Shown: positions 1 through 7,948 of the stretch, one piece after another
Numbering within the stretch: the stretch's first letter is position 1
Layout: the number at the start of each line of letters is the position of its first letter
Assembly (NCBI GenBank): GCA_016182905.1
Contig: JACPFR010000020.1
Location: 1-64,000, forward strand
Direction: 5' to 3'
Source of the DNA: Elusimicrobiota bacterium
GTDB taxonomy: Bacteria > Elusimicrobiota > Elusimicrobia > UBA1565 > UBA9628
Length of the DNA: 64,000 nt
Notes under the pieces: generated by a model
Told to the model about the DNA's origin: nothing
Database searches by the model: none
The model's input: only the letters and a program-made list of their open reading frames with translations
Program-made: the position numbers and the translations under genes

Positions 1-189
1 CGAACGCGTGATTGTGTTGGTCGGTATAGCGCCGGAATGAATACTGGCTATAGGTGGCAGTGTAGTGCGAAAATCAGGATAAATCCAGCTTGTGGATGAA
101 TATTCGCCGGTGATATGCCGCGGGTGGGGGCGGCATAGCGCCAATATCATGGCGGGACCGGCGGACGCCGGAACTGTCGTTGACGATAG

Positions 190-873
190 TTATCTGACCG
201 GGCGCTCCGTCACTTTGAGGAATTCCGCGTTCGCGTCGTTCAGGTTCCCGGGGCTTTCTTCGTGGAAGGAGATCGGCTGGAAGATGAGCTTCCAGGGCTG
301 GGCGGGTTTGGCGTGGACGACGATCCACACGAACTCGCCGTCGGCCTTCGCGAGCGCGTTGAGGGCCTGCCTGACCGTGACCTTCTTCAGCGACAGGTCG
401 ACCGGCTTGAGTGTCGGCTGCTTGCGCATCCGAACGCCCAATGAGGCTCCGGTCATGTACAGAAGCGTCAACGCGGCTTCATAGCCGTCGGTCTTACGGA
501 AGTTCACCGCGGCGATCTTTTTCGAGAGCCAGTCCGGCGTCGGCGCCGTCGCCGGCCTGAGGTTGAGGACGCCGTTCTCGAGCGACCACGCGTCGTGCGG
601 CCTGCCGGCCAGGTATTCGTCGAGGATCTCCCGAGCCGTGCGGCCTGACCTCGGCAGGGGGGAGTTCCTGGAAGCGAGCGATTCGACGCCGTCGATCACT
701 TCGACGCCGCACCCTGTGTGCAGCGCCCGGCAAACGGCCACGAAGTCTCCTTGAGCGCTCGTCGCGAAGTCCGTGAGGGGCTTGTCCAGGTCGGCCTGTT
801 CGAGCGTGAAAGCCGGTCCGGCGGAGCTCGCCAGGAGCAGAGCCGCGGCGATGCTCCGCGGGATGAATGACAT
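190..873 (-). CDS. Secreted protein with STN/secretin-like segments, function unknown
   Basis: The protein has 227 aa and begins with a signal peptide (about residues 1-23, hydrophobic core AAALLLASSAGPAF). Two segments have the pattern of STN or secretin N-terminal domains: one around 'AREILDEYLAG' followed by 'SLENGVLNLRP', the other around 'VTVRQALNALAKADGEFVW'. STN domains occur at the periplasmic start of secretins and TonB receptors, but no barrel or secretin domain follows, so this is a stand-alone periplasmic protein. It is the last gene of a leftward operon, starting 4 nt after the trmL stop. The domain call rests on pattern only; function is unknown. Confidence 0.6.
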   Translation of the reverse strand: MSFIPRSIAAALLLASSAGPAFTLEQADLDKPLTDFATSAQGDFVAVCRALHTGCGVEVIDGVESLASRNSPLPRSGRTAREILDEYLAGRPHDAWSLENGVLNLRPATAPTPDWLSKKIAAVNFRKTDGYEAALTLLYMTGASLGVRMRKQPTLKPVDLSLKKVTVRQALNALAKADGEFVWIVVHAKPAQPWKLIFQPISFHEESPGNLNDANAEFLKVTERPVR

Positions 874-877
874 GTCC

Positions 878-1333
878 CTAACGCCTCCGGAGAATCAGGC
901 TGCCCAGCGTCATCGCCACGCACGCGGACAGGTTCAAGCTTCGCGCCCGCGGATCGATCGGGATCTTACGCTCGCGTCCGGGCCAGCGCGCGTGGACCTC
1001 GTCGGGCAGGCCGCCGGTCTCGGAGCCGAAGACGAGCGTGGCGCCCGCGGAGACCTCGGACGGGTCCCAGTCCTTCTCCGCCTTGGTGGACAAGAGCCAC
1101 ACCTCGCGCGCGGGCTCGACGCTCGCGAGCCACTCCTTCACGCTGTCGTGCTGCCTGAGGTCGAGGTTCGGCCAGTAGTCGAGGCCCGCGCGCTTGAGGT
1201 TCGCGTCGGTGATCTTGTAGCCGAGCGGGTGGACGAGGTGCAGGCGGCAGCCGAGCGCCATGCAGGAGCGCCCGATCTGGCCGGTGTTGCCGGCGATGTC
1301 GGGACGCACCAGCACGACTTCGTACCGCGGCAC
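878..1333 (-). CDS. trmL: tRNA (cytidine(34)-2'-O)-methyltransferase TrmL (SpoU/SPOUT family)
   Basis: The 151-aa length is that of TrmL, a minimal SPOUT methyltransferase that 2'-O-methylates the wobble base of tRNA-Leu isoacceptors using SAM. Visible motifs: N-terminal 'VLVRPDIAGNTGQIGRSC', middle 'LVFGSETGGLP' and C-terminal 'IPIDPRARSLNLSACVAM', which together form the knotted SAM site. The protein is cytoplasmic. It starts 4 nt after the thyX stop and is part of the leftward operon. A tRNA-Leu(UAA) gene, a possible substrate, lies at 23.4 kb. Confidence 0.9.
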   Translation of the reverse strand: MPRYEVVLVRPDIAGNTGQIGRSCMALGCRLHLVHPLGYKITDANLKRAGLDYWPNLDLRQHDSVKEWLASVEPAREVWLLSTKAEKDWDPSEVSAGATLVFGSETGGLPDEVHARWPGRERKIPIDPRARSLNLSACVAMTLGSLILRRR

Positions 1334-1337
1334 GGCT

Positions 1338-2087
1338 TTACTTGGCGGCGGTCTGAAGGGCCGGCAGGGCGGCCTTCTCGGCGGCGATGATGGGGTTCTC
1401 TCCCTTCCAGCCGTCGCGCAGGAACGCCTCGTACGTCCAGGGCATGAGGGTCTTGAACTGCGCGGCCAGCGCCTCGCCGTAGGCCTGGATCTCGAGCTGG
1501 GCGTGCGCGTCGGCGCGCAGGGCCACGAAGTTCATCAGGCTGCGGGCGTTGACCGTCCAGTAGAACTCGGTGTAGAGGTTGACGGGCAGGACCATGCGGG
1601 CCATCTCGCGGGCGACGCCGTGCTCGATCATTTTCTTGTAGGTCTGGAGGGAGGCGTCCACCTGCTTGGCGAACATGTCGTGGAGCGTCTTCTGGTCGAG
1701 CTCGACGGCGGTGTTGGACGCCTGCTTGTTCTTCTTGTCCTGGCCGCGCCACTTCGCGGGCATGTAGAAGTAGTCCTTCACCTCGGTGTACCGGAAGGAG
1801 ACCTCGTTGTACGCGGCGAAGCGGTGGCGGAACCACTGGCGCGCGACGAAGATCGGGGCGGAGACGTGGAACTTGAACACCGCGTGCTCGAACGGCGTCA
1901 TGTGCGAGTGCTTGAGGAGGTAGGCGATGAGTTTTTTATCCGCCTCGGCCCCTTTGGAGACGCCGCCGTAGGAGACGCGCGCCGCGTCGACGACGCCCTG
2001 GTCGCCGCCCATGAAGTCGACCAGGCGCACGAAGCCCTTGTCGAGCACCTTCACCGGCTCGGTGTTGAGAGTGGTTTTGTCGGTCAT
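1338..2087 (-). CDS. thyX: Flavin-dependent thymidylate synthase ThyX
   Basis: ThyX converts dUMP to dTMP with methylene-tetrahydrofolate, FAD and NADPH. The family signature RHRx7SxR is present as 'RHRFAAYNEVSFR'. I chose the ATG at 2087 (249 aa, MTDKTT...) rather than the in-frame start at 2165, because a strong AGGAGG Shine-Dalgarno precedes it and its ATG overlaps the TGA of the upstream gene (ATGA). The extra upstream codons also lie inside that gene. With nrdJ, dcd, dut and tmk elsewhere in the window, it completes a route to dTTP. Confidence 0.95.
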   Translation of the reverse strand: MTDKTTLNTEPVKVLDKGFVRLVDFMGGDQGVVDAARVSYGGVSKGAEADKKLIAYLLKHSHMTPFEHAVFKFHVSAPIFVARQWFRHRFAAYNEVSFRYTEVKDYFYMPAKWRGQDKKNKQASNTAVELDQKTLHDMFAKQVDASLQTYKKMIEHGVAREMARMVLPVNLYTEFYWTVNARSLMNFVALRADAHAQLEIQAYGEALAAQFKTLMPWTYEAFLRDGWKGENPIIAAEKAALPALQTAAK

Positions 2088-3049
2088 CGGAATCCTCCTG
2101 AGTTGTCTTTGTACTGGCGGACGTCGGGGAGAGCGGAAGCGGCCTTGGAGATGGAGACGATCCATTCGGTCAGGCGCGGGTCGCCGAGCAGGCCCTTGCC
2201 GTTCCAGCGGTAGCCGGAGGCGCCGAGCTGGCGCTGGAGGAGCCGGCCGACGCGGCGGCCGTCGATGGCGAGGGGCACGGCGACGGCGCCGCCTTCGGTG
2301 ACGAGGCGGCGGAGCGTGGTCTTGTTCTCCTCGCGGTCCTTGTCCTGCTGGCCGGCTTTGGTGCCGTCGCGGACCCAGATGACGGCGGCCTCGCGGAAGC
2401 CGCCTTTGACCCGGACGGATTCGGCGATCGCCGTCGCGGCGGTCTTCCAGGTCTCGAGGCTCTTGTCCGAGCGCGGAGCGAGGCCGACGAGGATCACGGC
2501 CTCCTTCGCGGGGTCGCGGGCGAGGGCCTTCGCGCGGTCGGCCAAGATGTCGGCCAGGGCCGGGGACTTGTCGATCGTCGCGGTGAGGACGAGCTCGGCC
2601 TCGCTCTTGAGGCGGCGAGGGCCGCGTCCGGTGAAGACCACCAAGGCGCTCTTGTTCTTTCCCTGGACCGGGGCCATGCCGGGGCGGGCCTCGTCGGGGC
2701 GGTCCTGCGAGGGCTGCTCGCGGATGCCGAACAGGTAGCGCAGGTGGTCCATGCCCGAGGACTCGGAGACGAGGTCGAGCGGGATGGCGACGACCTTGGA
2801 GACGTGCTGGCCCTTGAGGCGGTCGAGGGCGCGCTGGACCGCGGTGCCGTCGTTGTAGGTCTCCACGCTGTCGAGGGGGACGCCCTGCAGCTCGGCGCGG
2901 ATATGCGTGAGCTGCGCCTTGAATCCGCCTCCGGAGTCGGGCGTCAGGAGAAGGACGCCGTACGGCTTGCTCCCCATCGAGGCGTTGCCGAAGCCCGCCG
3001 CGGCCGCCGGGGCGGCGGAGAGGGCCAGCGCGAGGAGGACGGCCTTCAC
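2084..3049 (-). CDS. Secreted CbiX/sirohydrochlorin-chelatase-like protein, function unknown
   Basis: The protein has 321 aa with an Ala-rich signal peptide (MKAVLLALALSAAPAAAAG). The body resembles two tandem CbiX-type domains: a first half with 'YGVLLLTPDSGGGFKAQLTHIR' and 'VSKVVAIPLDLVSESS', and a second with 'KEAVILVGLAPRSDKSLETW' and 'REAAVIWVRDG'. The second echoes the 'ILVGHGSRD' motif of CbiX/CbiK chelatases, but its His is replaced (GLAPRSD), so metal insertion may be lost. Cytoplasmic CbiX works in cobalamin or sirohaem synthesis; this one is exported. It overlaps thyX and the response regulator by 4 nt each. Function unknown. Confidence 0.6.
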   Translation of the reverse strand: MKAVLLALALSAAPAAAAGFGNASMGSKPYGVLLLTPDSGGGFKAQLTHIRAELQGVPLDSVETYNDGTAVQRALDRLKGQHVSKVVAIPLDLVSESSGMDHLRYLFGIREQPSQDRPDEARPGMAPVQGKNKSALVVFTGRGPRRLKSEAELVLTATIDKSPALADILADRAKALARDPAKEAVILVGLAPRSDKSLETWKTAATAIAESVRVKGGFREAAVIWVRDGTKAGQQDKDREENKTTLRRLVTEGGAVAVPLAIDGRRVGRLLQRQLGASGYRWNGKGLLGDPRLTEWIVSISKAASALPDVRQYKDNSGGFR

Positions 3050-3441
3050 GGCTTGCCCTTTTTGAGGAGGGCGGCCTCGAGCCGTTCGCTCAGCTCCTGT
3101 ATGCTGACGGGCTTGGGCACGAATTCATCGCCGCCGGACAGGGCGGCGCTGGTCTTGTCGTGCGTCGAGTCGCGGGCGGTGAGGAAGAGGACGGGGGTGC
3201 GCTTGGCGCCGGCCTTCTTCTCGACGGCGCGGATCTGCTGGCACGAGGCGAGGCCGTCCAGGCGCGGCATCATGAGGTCCATGAGGATCGCGTCGGGCGC
3301 GTCGGCCTTGAAGGCCTCCACGGCCTCGAGGCCGTCGCTCGCCGTGGTGACCTGGTAGCCGAGCCGGGTCAGCTGGATGGAGAGGATCTCTCGGATCGAG
3401 GGGTCGTCGTCGACGACCAGGATCTTGCGGCCGCTGTTCAT
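3046..3441 (-). CDS. Single-domain response regulator (CheY-like receiver)
   Basis: The 131-aa protein is a receiver domain only, with no output domain. It has the acidic pair in 'ILVVDDDPS', the phospho-acceptor Asp55 in 'ILMDLMMP', the Thr of 'VLFLTARDS' and the conserved Lys in 'FVPKPVS'. It would take phosphate from a histidine kinase and act by protein contact. No kinase is adjacent; the nearest is the PAS kinase at 9.3 kb, and a partnership is only a guess. It overlaps the next gene by 4 nt and directly abuts the preceding secreted-protein gene. Confidence 0.9.
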   Translation of the reverse strand: MNSGRKILVVDDDPSIREILSIQLTRLGYQVTTASDGLEAVEAFKADAPDAILMDLMMPRLDGLASCQQIRAVEKKAGAKRTPVLFLTARDSTHDKTSAALSGGDEFVPKPVSIQELSERLEAALLKKGKP

Positions 3442-4788
3442 CTAAGGGTCGAAGGTCCAGACCGCGGACTTGCCGGTCGTGCCCGCGACGGCGACGACGA
3501 GCTCCTTGCGTCCGGCCTCGGGCTCGACGAGCGCGAAGCCGGGGGACGAGCCGCCGAGCTCCGCCTTCCACGCGGTCTCGAAGGCCACGCCGGTCCAGGT
3601 CTTGGCGTGCAGCTCGCCGCCGTTGAACAGGCCGAAGGGGTTGGCCAGCCCGCCGAGCATGGCGAGGTTGCGGATGATGTAGAGCTTGTCGAAGCCCGAG
3701 TCATCATAGGTCGCGAGCATGGGGGGGTGGAACTCGAGCAGCTTCTCGTGCCAGCGCACGCGGATCGGGCTCTGGCCGAAGCCCTCGGCGGAGCGCCAGT
3801 GGCCCTTGGCGAACTGGGCGCGCAGGCTGTTGACGCTGGTCAGGTACAGGGCGGCGGGCTCGCCCGAGGCGTCGACCTGGGCGTAGGTGAAGCCGTACAG
3901 CCAGTCGGCGCGCTTCGGGTTGAGGGCCGGGCGGCCCTGGGAGTACTTGCCGTCCTGCCAGGCGAGGGGGTAGACCGCGCCGAAGGGGAAGGTCTTGTCG
4001 TCCTGGATCTGCTGGGCGGCGACGATCTTCTCGCCCTTGGCGTTCTGGTGCGAGCGGACGAGATACGGGAGGTCCGCGGCCTTGGTCCACTTGCCCGCGT
4101 CCAAGGCGAAGACCGAGGTCTCGAGCCGGCGGAACTGCTCGTTGAAGACCGACACGAAGAGCTCCGCCTTGCCGTTCTTGTCGAGGTCGGCCGCCTCCAG
4201 CGACAGGATGCGCGCGCCGGTCCCGGGGATGTCGCCGTGCGCGAGCGCCTTGTCGACGGCGGCGGGGTAGTCGTAGAGGCGGAAGGCCTTCTCGTCGGAC
4301 AGGACGACCTGAGGCTTGCCGGAGCCGTCGAAATCGGCGACGGCCATGGCCGTGACGACGAAGGGCAGGGACGCCCCGCGGGTGCGGGGAGCGCGCAGCT
4401 CGGCCTCGCCGGGACGGCGAGCGGCGGCGGGCGCCGGGGGAGCGGCGGGAGCGGCGACGATGGGGCTCAGGCGCGCGCGCTGGCCGGCGAGCGCGACGGC
4501 GGCGCCGTCGTTGAGACGGCCGATGGACAATTTCTCCGCGACCTCGTCGATCTTGCCCTCGGCGACCTTGTTCTCGGCCTTGCCCAGCTGCTCGCCGGTG
4601 ACGGGATGCTTGATGTCCTCGCCTTCGGTGTAGACCTGGAAGCCCCGGCCCGGAGCGGCGCCGTCGGCGGCCGTCAGGTCGAGCCAGATCTTCGGTCCTT
4701 CGGCCTTCACGACGTAGCCCTTGGCCGGGGCGGCGGCGAGAACGGCGGGGGAAAACGCGAATATCGAGGCGAGCGCGATGGCGATCAT
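3442..4788 (-). CDS. Secreted protein with VCBS/FG-GAP-like repeats
   Basis: The protein has 448 aa and a signal peptide (MIAIALASIFAFSPAVLAAAPA). Residues about 20-110 form an unassigned N-terminal region. A Pro/Ala linker follows, then a propeller-like part in which Asp-rich loops such as 'VADFDGSGKPQVVL' and 'AADLDKNGKAELFV' match the calcium-binding D-x-D/N-x-G loops of FG-GAP/VCBS repeats. These repeats build extracellular beta-propellers. It heads the leftward operon; a TATGAT box (ATCATA on the plus strand, 4800-4805) lies 11 nt before the ATG. Ligand unknown. Confidence 0.7.
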   Translation of the reverse strand: MIAIALASIFAFSPAVLAAAPAKGYVVKAEGPKIWLDLTAADGAAPGRGFQVYTEGEDIKHPVTGEQLGKAENKVAEGKIDEVAEKLSIGRLNDGAAVALAGQRARLSPIVAAPAAPPAPAAARRPGEAELRAPRTRGASLPFVVTAMAVADFDGSGKPQVVLSDEKAFRLYDYPAAVDKALAHGDIPGTGARILSLEAADLDKNGKAELFVSVFNEQFRRLETSVFALDAGKWTKAADLPYLVRSHQNAKGEKIVAAQQIQDDKTFPFGAVYPLAWQDGKYSQGRPALNPKRADWLYGFTYAQVDASGEPAALYLTSVNSLRAQFAKGHWRSAEGFGQSPIRVRWHEKLLEFHPPMLATYDDSGFDKLYIIRNLAMLGGLANPFGLFNGGELHAKTWTGVAFETAWKAELGGSSPGFALVEPEAGRKELVVAVAGTTGKSAVWTFDP

Positions 4789-4814
4789 TTCCAGAGGCTA
4801 TCATATTTTTTTTG

Positions 4815-4820
4815 TAGAAT
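4815..4820 (+). promoter_or_regulatory. -10 box TAGAAT for a probable leaderless gene
   Basis: TAGAAT ends 7 nt before the GTG at 4828, so transcription would begin at or next to the start codon. No convincing -35 hexamer is visible. The box lies in a short divergent region shared with the leftward gene ending at 4788. Confidence 0.5.
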
Positions 4821-4827
4821 CCCCGTC

Positions 4828-6147
4828 GTGACCGAGTCATACGGCGAGGGAATGCCGCCTCCAAACGCCGTCAGAAAGCGGCCGGCTCCCGTCTATCCGT
4901 CCGCGCGGACCGGCACCGCCCAGGACCTGATGCGGGTCGTGACGAAGGCCTACGAGCTGCGCCTCGAAGAGGACAAGACGGTCCTTCCCTCCAAGCCCGA
5001 GCTCTCGCGCCTCCTCCTGGAGCCCGTGACGCGCGCGGCGGGCATGGTCCTCGCGGGGCTGATGGAGCTCGCCCCGGCCGACTGGACGGTTTCCCTGCAT
5101 AACAGGCTGTTCCTGCTGCTGTCCGCCGGCCGAGACTACCCTTTCCACCCCGGCGCGCCCGCCGTCGCCGCCGCCCGCGCCCTGGCGGCGCGCCTGGAGA
5201 AGGAATCGGGGCTGGCCCCCGCTCTGCTCGCGGCGATCTCGCACCCGCCCGTGATGGGCGACCTGGCCCACCTCAACTTCGAGCTCGTGCGCCATGCGAC
5301 TATGGCCCTGCGCGAGGTCCGCGGCCGCCCCTGCCGCCCGCGCCTCGTCGTCGCGATCGACCCGTTCGCGCTGGACACGATCAGCGTCCTCGAGGAAGGC
5401 CTGTACGCGGGCTTCATGGGCAGCTATCACGTCGGCATCGACCGCCTGGCGCTGGGCCGCGGGCACCCCGGGCCGCTGATGTCCCCCTGGACCCGCTGGG
5501 ACCGCATGCCTTTCCGCCTGTTCCGGTCCTTGGCCGAGGGCGGAGAGGTCGGGATGGTGCTCTCGGGCGGCGTGCCCGCGACGGGGCGGGTCCTGTACGG
5601 CGTCCGCGAATGGGCGCGCCGCGCGCGCGCCGCCGGGCCGCTGCGCGCCGATCCCGTTCAGGCGCTCGCGCGCCTGCGCGCCGACGCCGCCTTCGCCCGC
5701 TTCGAGAAAACCGCCGTCGAGCACATCCCGCTGCCGCGCGGGCCGTGGCGGCTCCTCGAGGCGTGGCTGATGACCGCCGCCGCGGGCCTGCTTCCCGGGG
5801 AGACCGCCGAGTCCGTCGCCCGCGTGGAGCTCGAATGCCTCCGCGTCCCCCAGGCCGCGCGCGAGTCCCTCCTGGCCGAGCTTTCCTCCGACATGACGCG
5901 CGAGACGCCGTCGCGGCGCCGCCTGTTCCGGCTGCTCGCCGGCCGCGTCGCGCGCCGCCGTCCTCTCCTGCTGATCCCGGTCGTTCACCGCACCGGCCCG
6001 CTCGGCGTTTCGGAGACCGAGGCGTGGGGCGCGACGTGGATCGGGAAGGAGCGGGTGCGCGTCGTCCGCGCCGGCTCTCCCGATCGCGCCGAGGAAATGA
6101 CGGCCGAAGAGCTGGCCGAACGGTTCACCCAGGAGCATTTCGCATGA
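4828..6147 (+). CDS. Conserved-looking cytoplasmic protein of unknown function
   Basis: I do not recognise this 439-aa protein. The GTG at 4828 is favoured because a TAGAAT box sits 7 nt upstream; an ATG at 4852 is an alternative (431 aa). Distinct stretches include 'NRLFLLLSAGRDYPFHPG', 'HPPVMGDLAHLNFELVRHA', 'LVVAIDPFALDTISVLEEG', 'GSYHVGIDRLALGRGHPGP' and a C-terminal 'HRTGPLGVSETEAWGATWIG'. There is no signal peptide or obvious membrane helix. The His/Asp-rich central part could be an active site, but no family is assigned. It overlaps the next gene (ATGA), beginning a five-gene rightward series. Confidence 0.7.
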   Translation: MTESYGEGMPPPNAVRKRPAPVYPSARTGTAQDLMRVVTKAYELRLEEDKTVLPSKPELSRLLLEPVTRAAGMVLAGLMELAPADWTVSLHNRLFLLLSAGRDYPFHPGAPAVAAARALAARLEKESGLAPALLAAISHPPVMGDLAHLNFELVRHATMALREVRGRPCRPRLVVAIDPFALDTISVLEEGLYAGFMGSYHVGIDRLALGRGHPGPLMSPWTRWDRMPFRLFRSLAEGGEVGMVLSGGVPATGRVLYGVREWARRARAAGPLRADPVQALARLRADAAFARFEKTAVEHIPLPRGPWRLLEAWLMTAAAGLLPGETAESVARVELECLRVPQAARESLLAELSSDMTRETPSRRRLFRLLAGRVARRRPLLLIPVVHRTGPLGVSETEAWGATWIGKERVRVVRAGSPDRAEEMTAEELAERFTQEHFA

Positions 6148-7049
6148 GCGCCAACCTTTACCGAAGCATCGGGGACCTCAAGGGGTTCTCGCTGAAGAAC
6201 TGCCCCCCGATGGCCGAGCCGTCGGGCGTGCTGATGTGCCCGCCGGACCACTTCCAGGTCCTCGCCGTGAAGAACCCGTACATGGCGCGTCACGTCGGAG
6301 ACGTGAACATCGACAAGGCCAAGAAGCAGTGGGAGGACCTCAAGGCCGCCTTCGAGCGCGCGGGCTGCCCCGTGTCCGTCATCCCGGCCACCCCCGGCCT
6401 CGAGGACATGGTCTTCGCCGCGAACTCGTCGCTGGCGGGGACCCGCCCGGACGGCGAGAAGGTGGCGCTCATCTCCTCGATGAGGCATTCGTCCCGCCGC
6501 AAGGAGACGGAGGCTTTCGCGGCCTGGTACGAGGCGCACGGCTACCGCGTCGCGCGCACCAAGCCCGGCGGCCACGAGACCTTCGAGGGCTCCGGCGACG
6601 CGGTGTGGCATCCCGGCAAGCGGCTGATCTGGGGCGGCCACGGCTTCCGCACCGACCCCGGGATGTTCGAGCAGGTGGCCGACGCCTTCAAGACCCCCGT
6701 CATCCAGCTCAAGCTCGTCAACGAGCGCTTCTACCACCTCGACACCTGCTTCTGCCCGCTGACGCCGGAGACCGTGCTCATCTATCCCGCGGCCTTCGAC
6801 GCGGCGAGCCTCGAGCTGATCCTCAAGATCTTCCCCATCGTCGTGACCTCCTCCGAGGCCGACGCCGTCTCCCGCCTGGCCTGCAACGCGGCGGTGTGGC
6901 GCTCGAAGACCGCGATCATCCAGAAGGGCGCCAACGCGGCCGCGGGCCACATGCGCGCGATGGGCCTGGAGGTCGTCGAGGTGGACACCTCGGAGTTCGT
7001 GAAGTCCGGCGGCAGCGTGTACTGCATGAAGCAGTACCTGTTCGGCTGA
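6144..7049 (+). CDS. Amidinotransferase/dimethylargininase (DDAH)-like hydrolase
   Basis: This 301-aa protein has the guanidino-modifying enzyme (pentein) pattern. Asn-rich 'VFAANSSL' is the usual substrate loop, 'FEGSGDAVW' matches the E-G-x-G-D strand, and 'WGGHGFRTDP' matches GHGxR. The catalytic His appears to be in 'FYHLDTCFCPL' and the nucleophilic Cys near the C-terminus in 'GGSVYCMKQ'. Such enzymes hydrolyse arginine, methylated arginines or related guanidines through a Cys-thiouronium intermediate. The exact substrate cannot be read from the sequence. It is coupled by 4-nt overlap to the upstream gene and shares 1 nt with the next. Confidence 0.8.
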   Translation: MSANLYRSIGDLKGFSLKNCPPMAEPSGVLMCPPDHFQVLAVKNPYMARHVGDVNIDKAKKQWEDLKAAFERAGCPVSVIPATPGLEDMVFAANSSLAGTRPDGEKVALISSMRHSSRRKETEAFAAWYEAHGYRVARTKPGGHETFEGSGDAVWHPGKRLIWGGHGFRTDPGMFEQVADAFKTPVIQLKLVNERFYHLDTCFCPLTPETVLIYPAAFDAASLELILKIFPIVVTSSEADAVSRLACNAAVWRSKTAIIQKGANAAAGHMRAMGLEVVEVDTSEFVKSGGSVYCMKQYLFG

Positions 7050-7948
7050 TGCGCCTCCTCCTCGCGGCGGCGGCGCTCCTGCTGGCGCTTCCCGGCGCGG
7101 CGCGGTCTCCGGACGTCGCGCCGTCCGACAAGACGGCCAAGGAGCTCGCGCGGCTCGAGTCGCTGGCGTCGGCGAGCCCGGCCGCGCGGCGGCTGTTCGC
7201 GGCGACCCGCGGCGTGCCGCGGCGCGAGGTGCGCGGCTCGGGCCTGCCCGACCCGATCGGCCTGCGCGGCGGCGCGCGGCCGGAGATCGTGCTCGACGCG
7301 CTCCGCCTTCCGGAGACGGGCGAGACGGACGCCGAGCTCCTGCTCGTGCTGAACTCCGCGCGCGCCCTGCTCGCCTTCCCGATCCCCGTCGTCGAGGCGG
7401 AGCAGGCCGCCTGGCAGAGGACCTTGCTGTTCGCCGTCGAGCGCGGCGCGGAGGATCCCGTCGGGTTCGGCGCGCGCCTGGCGAAGGCCGCGCGCGAGGG
7501 AGGAGCGCGCAGCGAGGCGCTCGAGCGCTCGGCGGTCCCTCCCCGCACCCCGTGGGAGCCCTCGGAGACGGCCGTGCTGAGGCTCCCCGACGACGCGCTC
7601 TCCCGGGCGGGCCTGCTGCTGCACCTCCTCGAGACCGACCCGCAGCGGTTCTATTGGGCGATCGAGGCCGGAACCGCGTGGCCGCGCGGGGCCGCCCGCC
7701 TCGCCGAGCTCGAGGACCTGTACGCCCTGCGCGCGAAGGACATCGCCGCGCTGCAGGCCCCGCCGGAGGGGCCGTACGCGGTCCTGGGCGGACGCCGGTA
7801 TCCCGCGCCCCTGGTGCGGACCGCGTTCCTGCTCAGAGGCACCGGCGAGGTCGAGCGCCTGCGCGAGTCGCTCGAGGCCTACGACACCGTGGGCCTGGCG
7901 AGCGCGCGCGTCGCGATCAACCGCTGGCGCCGGGCCGTGGGCCGATGA
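7049..7948 (+). CDS. Secreted protein of unknown function
   Basis: The protein has 299 aa with a signal peptide (MRLLLAAAALLLALPGAARS). The rest is rich in Ala, Arg, Glu and Leu and looks mostly helical; no metal motif or catalytic signature is visible. Recognisable stretches are 'LLLVLNSARALLAFPIPVVEAEQ' split around Pro, and 'AVLGGRRYPAPLVRTAFLL'. It shares one base with the DDAH-like gene before it and overlaps the methyltransferase after it (ATGA), so it is co-translated with both. Function unknown. Confidence 0.65.
   Translation: MRLLLAAAALLLALPGAARSPDVAPSDKTAKELARLESLASASPAARRLFAATRGVPRREVRGSGLPDPIGLRGGARPEIVLDALRLPETGETDAELLLVLNSARALLAFPIPVVEAEQAAWQRTLLFAVERGAEDPVGFGARLAKAAREGGARSEALERSAVPPRTPWEPSETAVLRLPDDALSRAGLLLHLLETDPQRFYWAIEAGTAWPRGAARLAELEDLYALRAKDIAALQAPPEGPYAVLGGRRYPAPLVRTAFLLRGTGEVERLRESLEAYDTVGLASARVAINRWRRAVGR

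Noticed and set aside
1-189. Coding or RNA features at the window start
   Set aside because: Only short frames without a plausible start or domain are seen; nothing supportable before the stop at 190.
3160-6147. A 995-codon plus-strand reading frame
   Set aside because: Only the part from 4828 is a gene. The first 550 codons run antisense to the VCBS-like and response regulator genes and have the Gly/Ala/Arg/Glu bias of a high-GC shadow frame.
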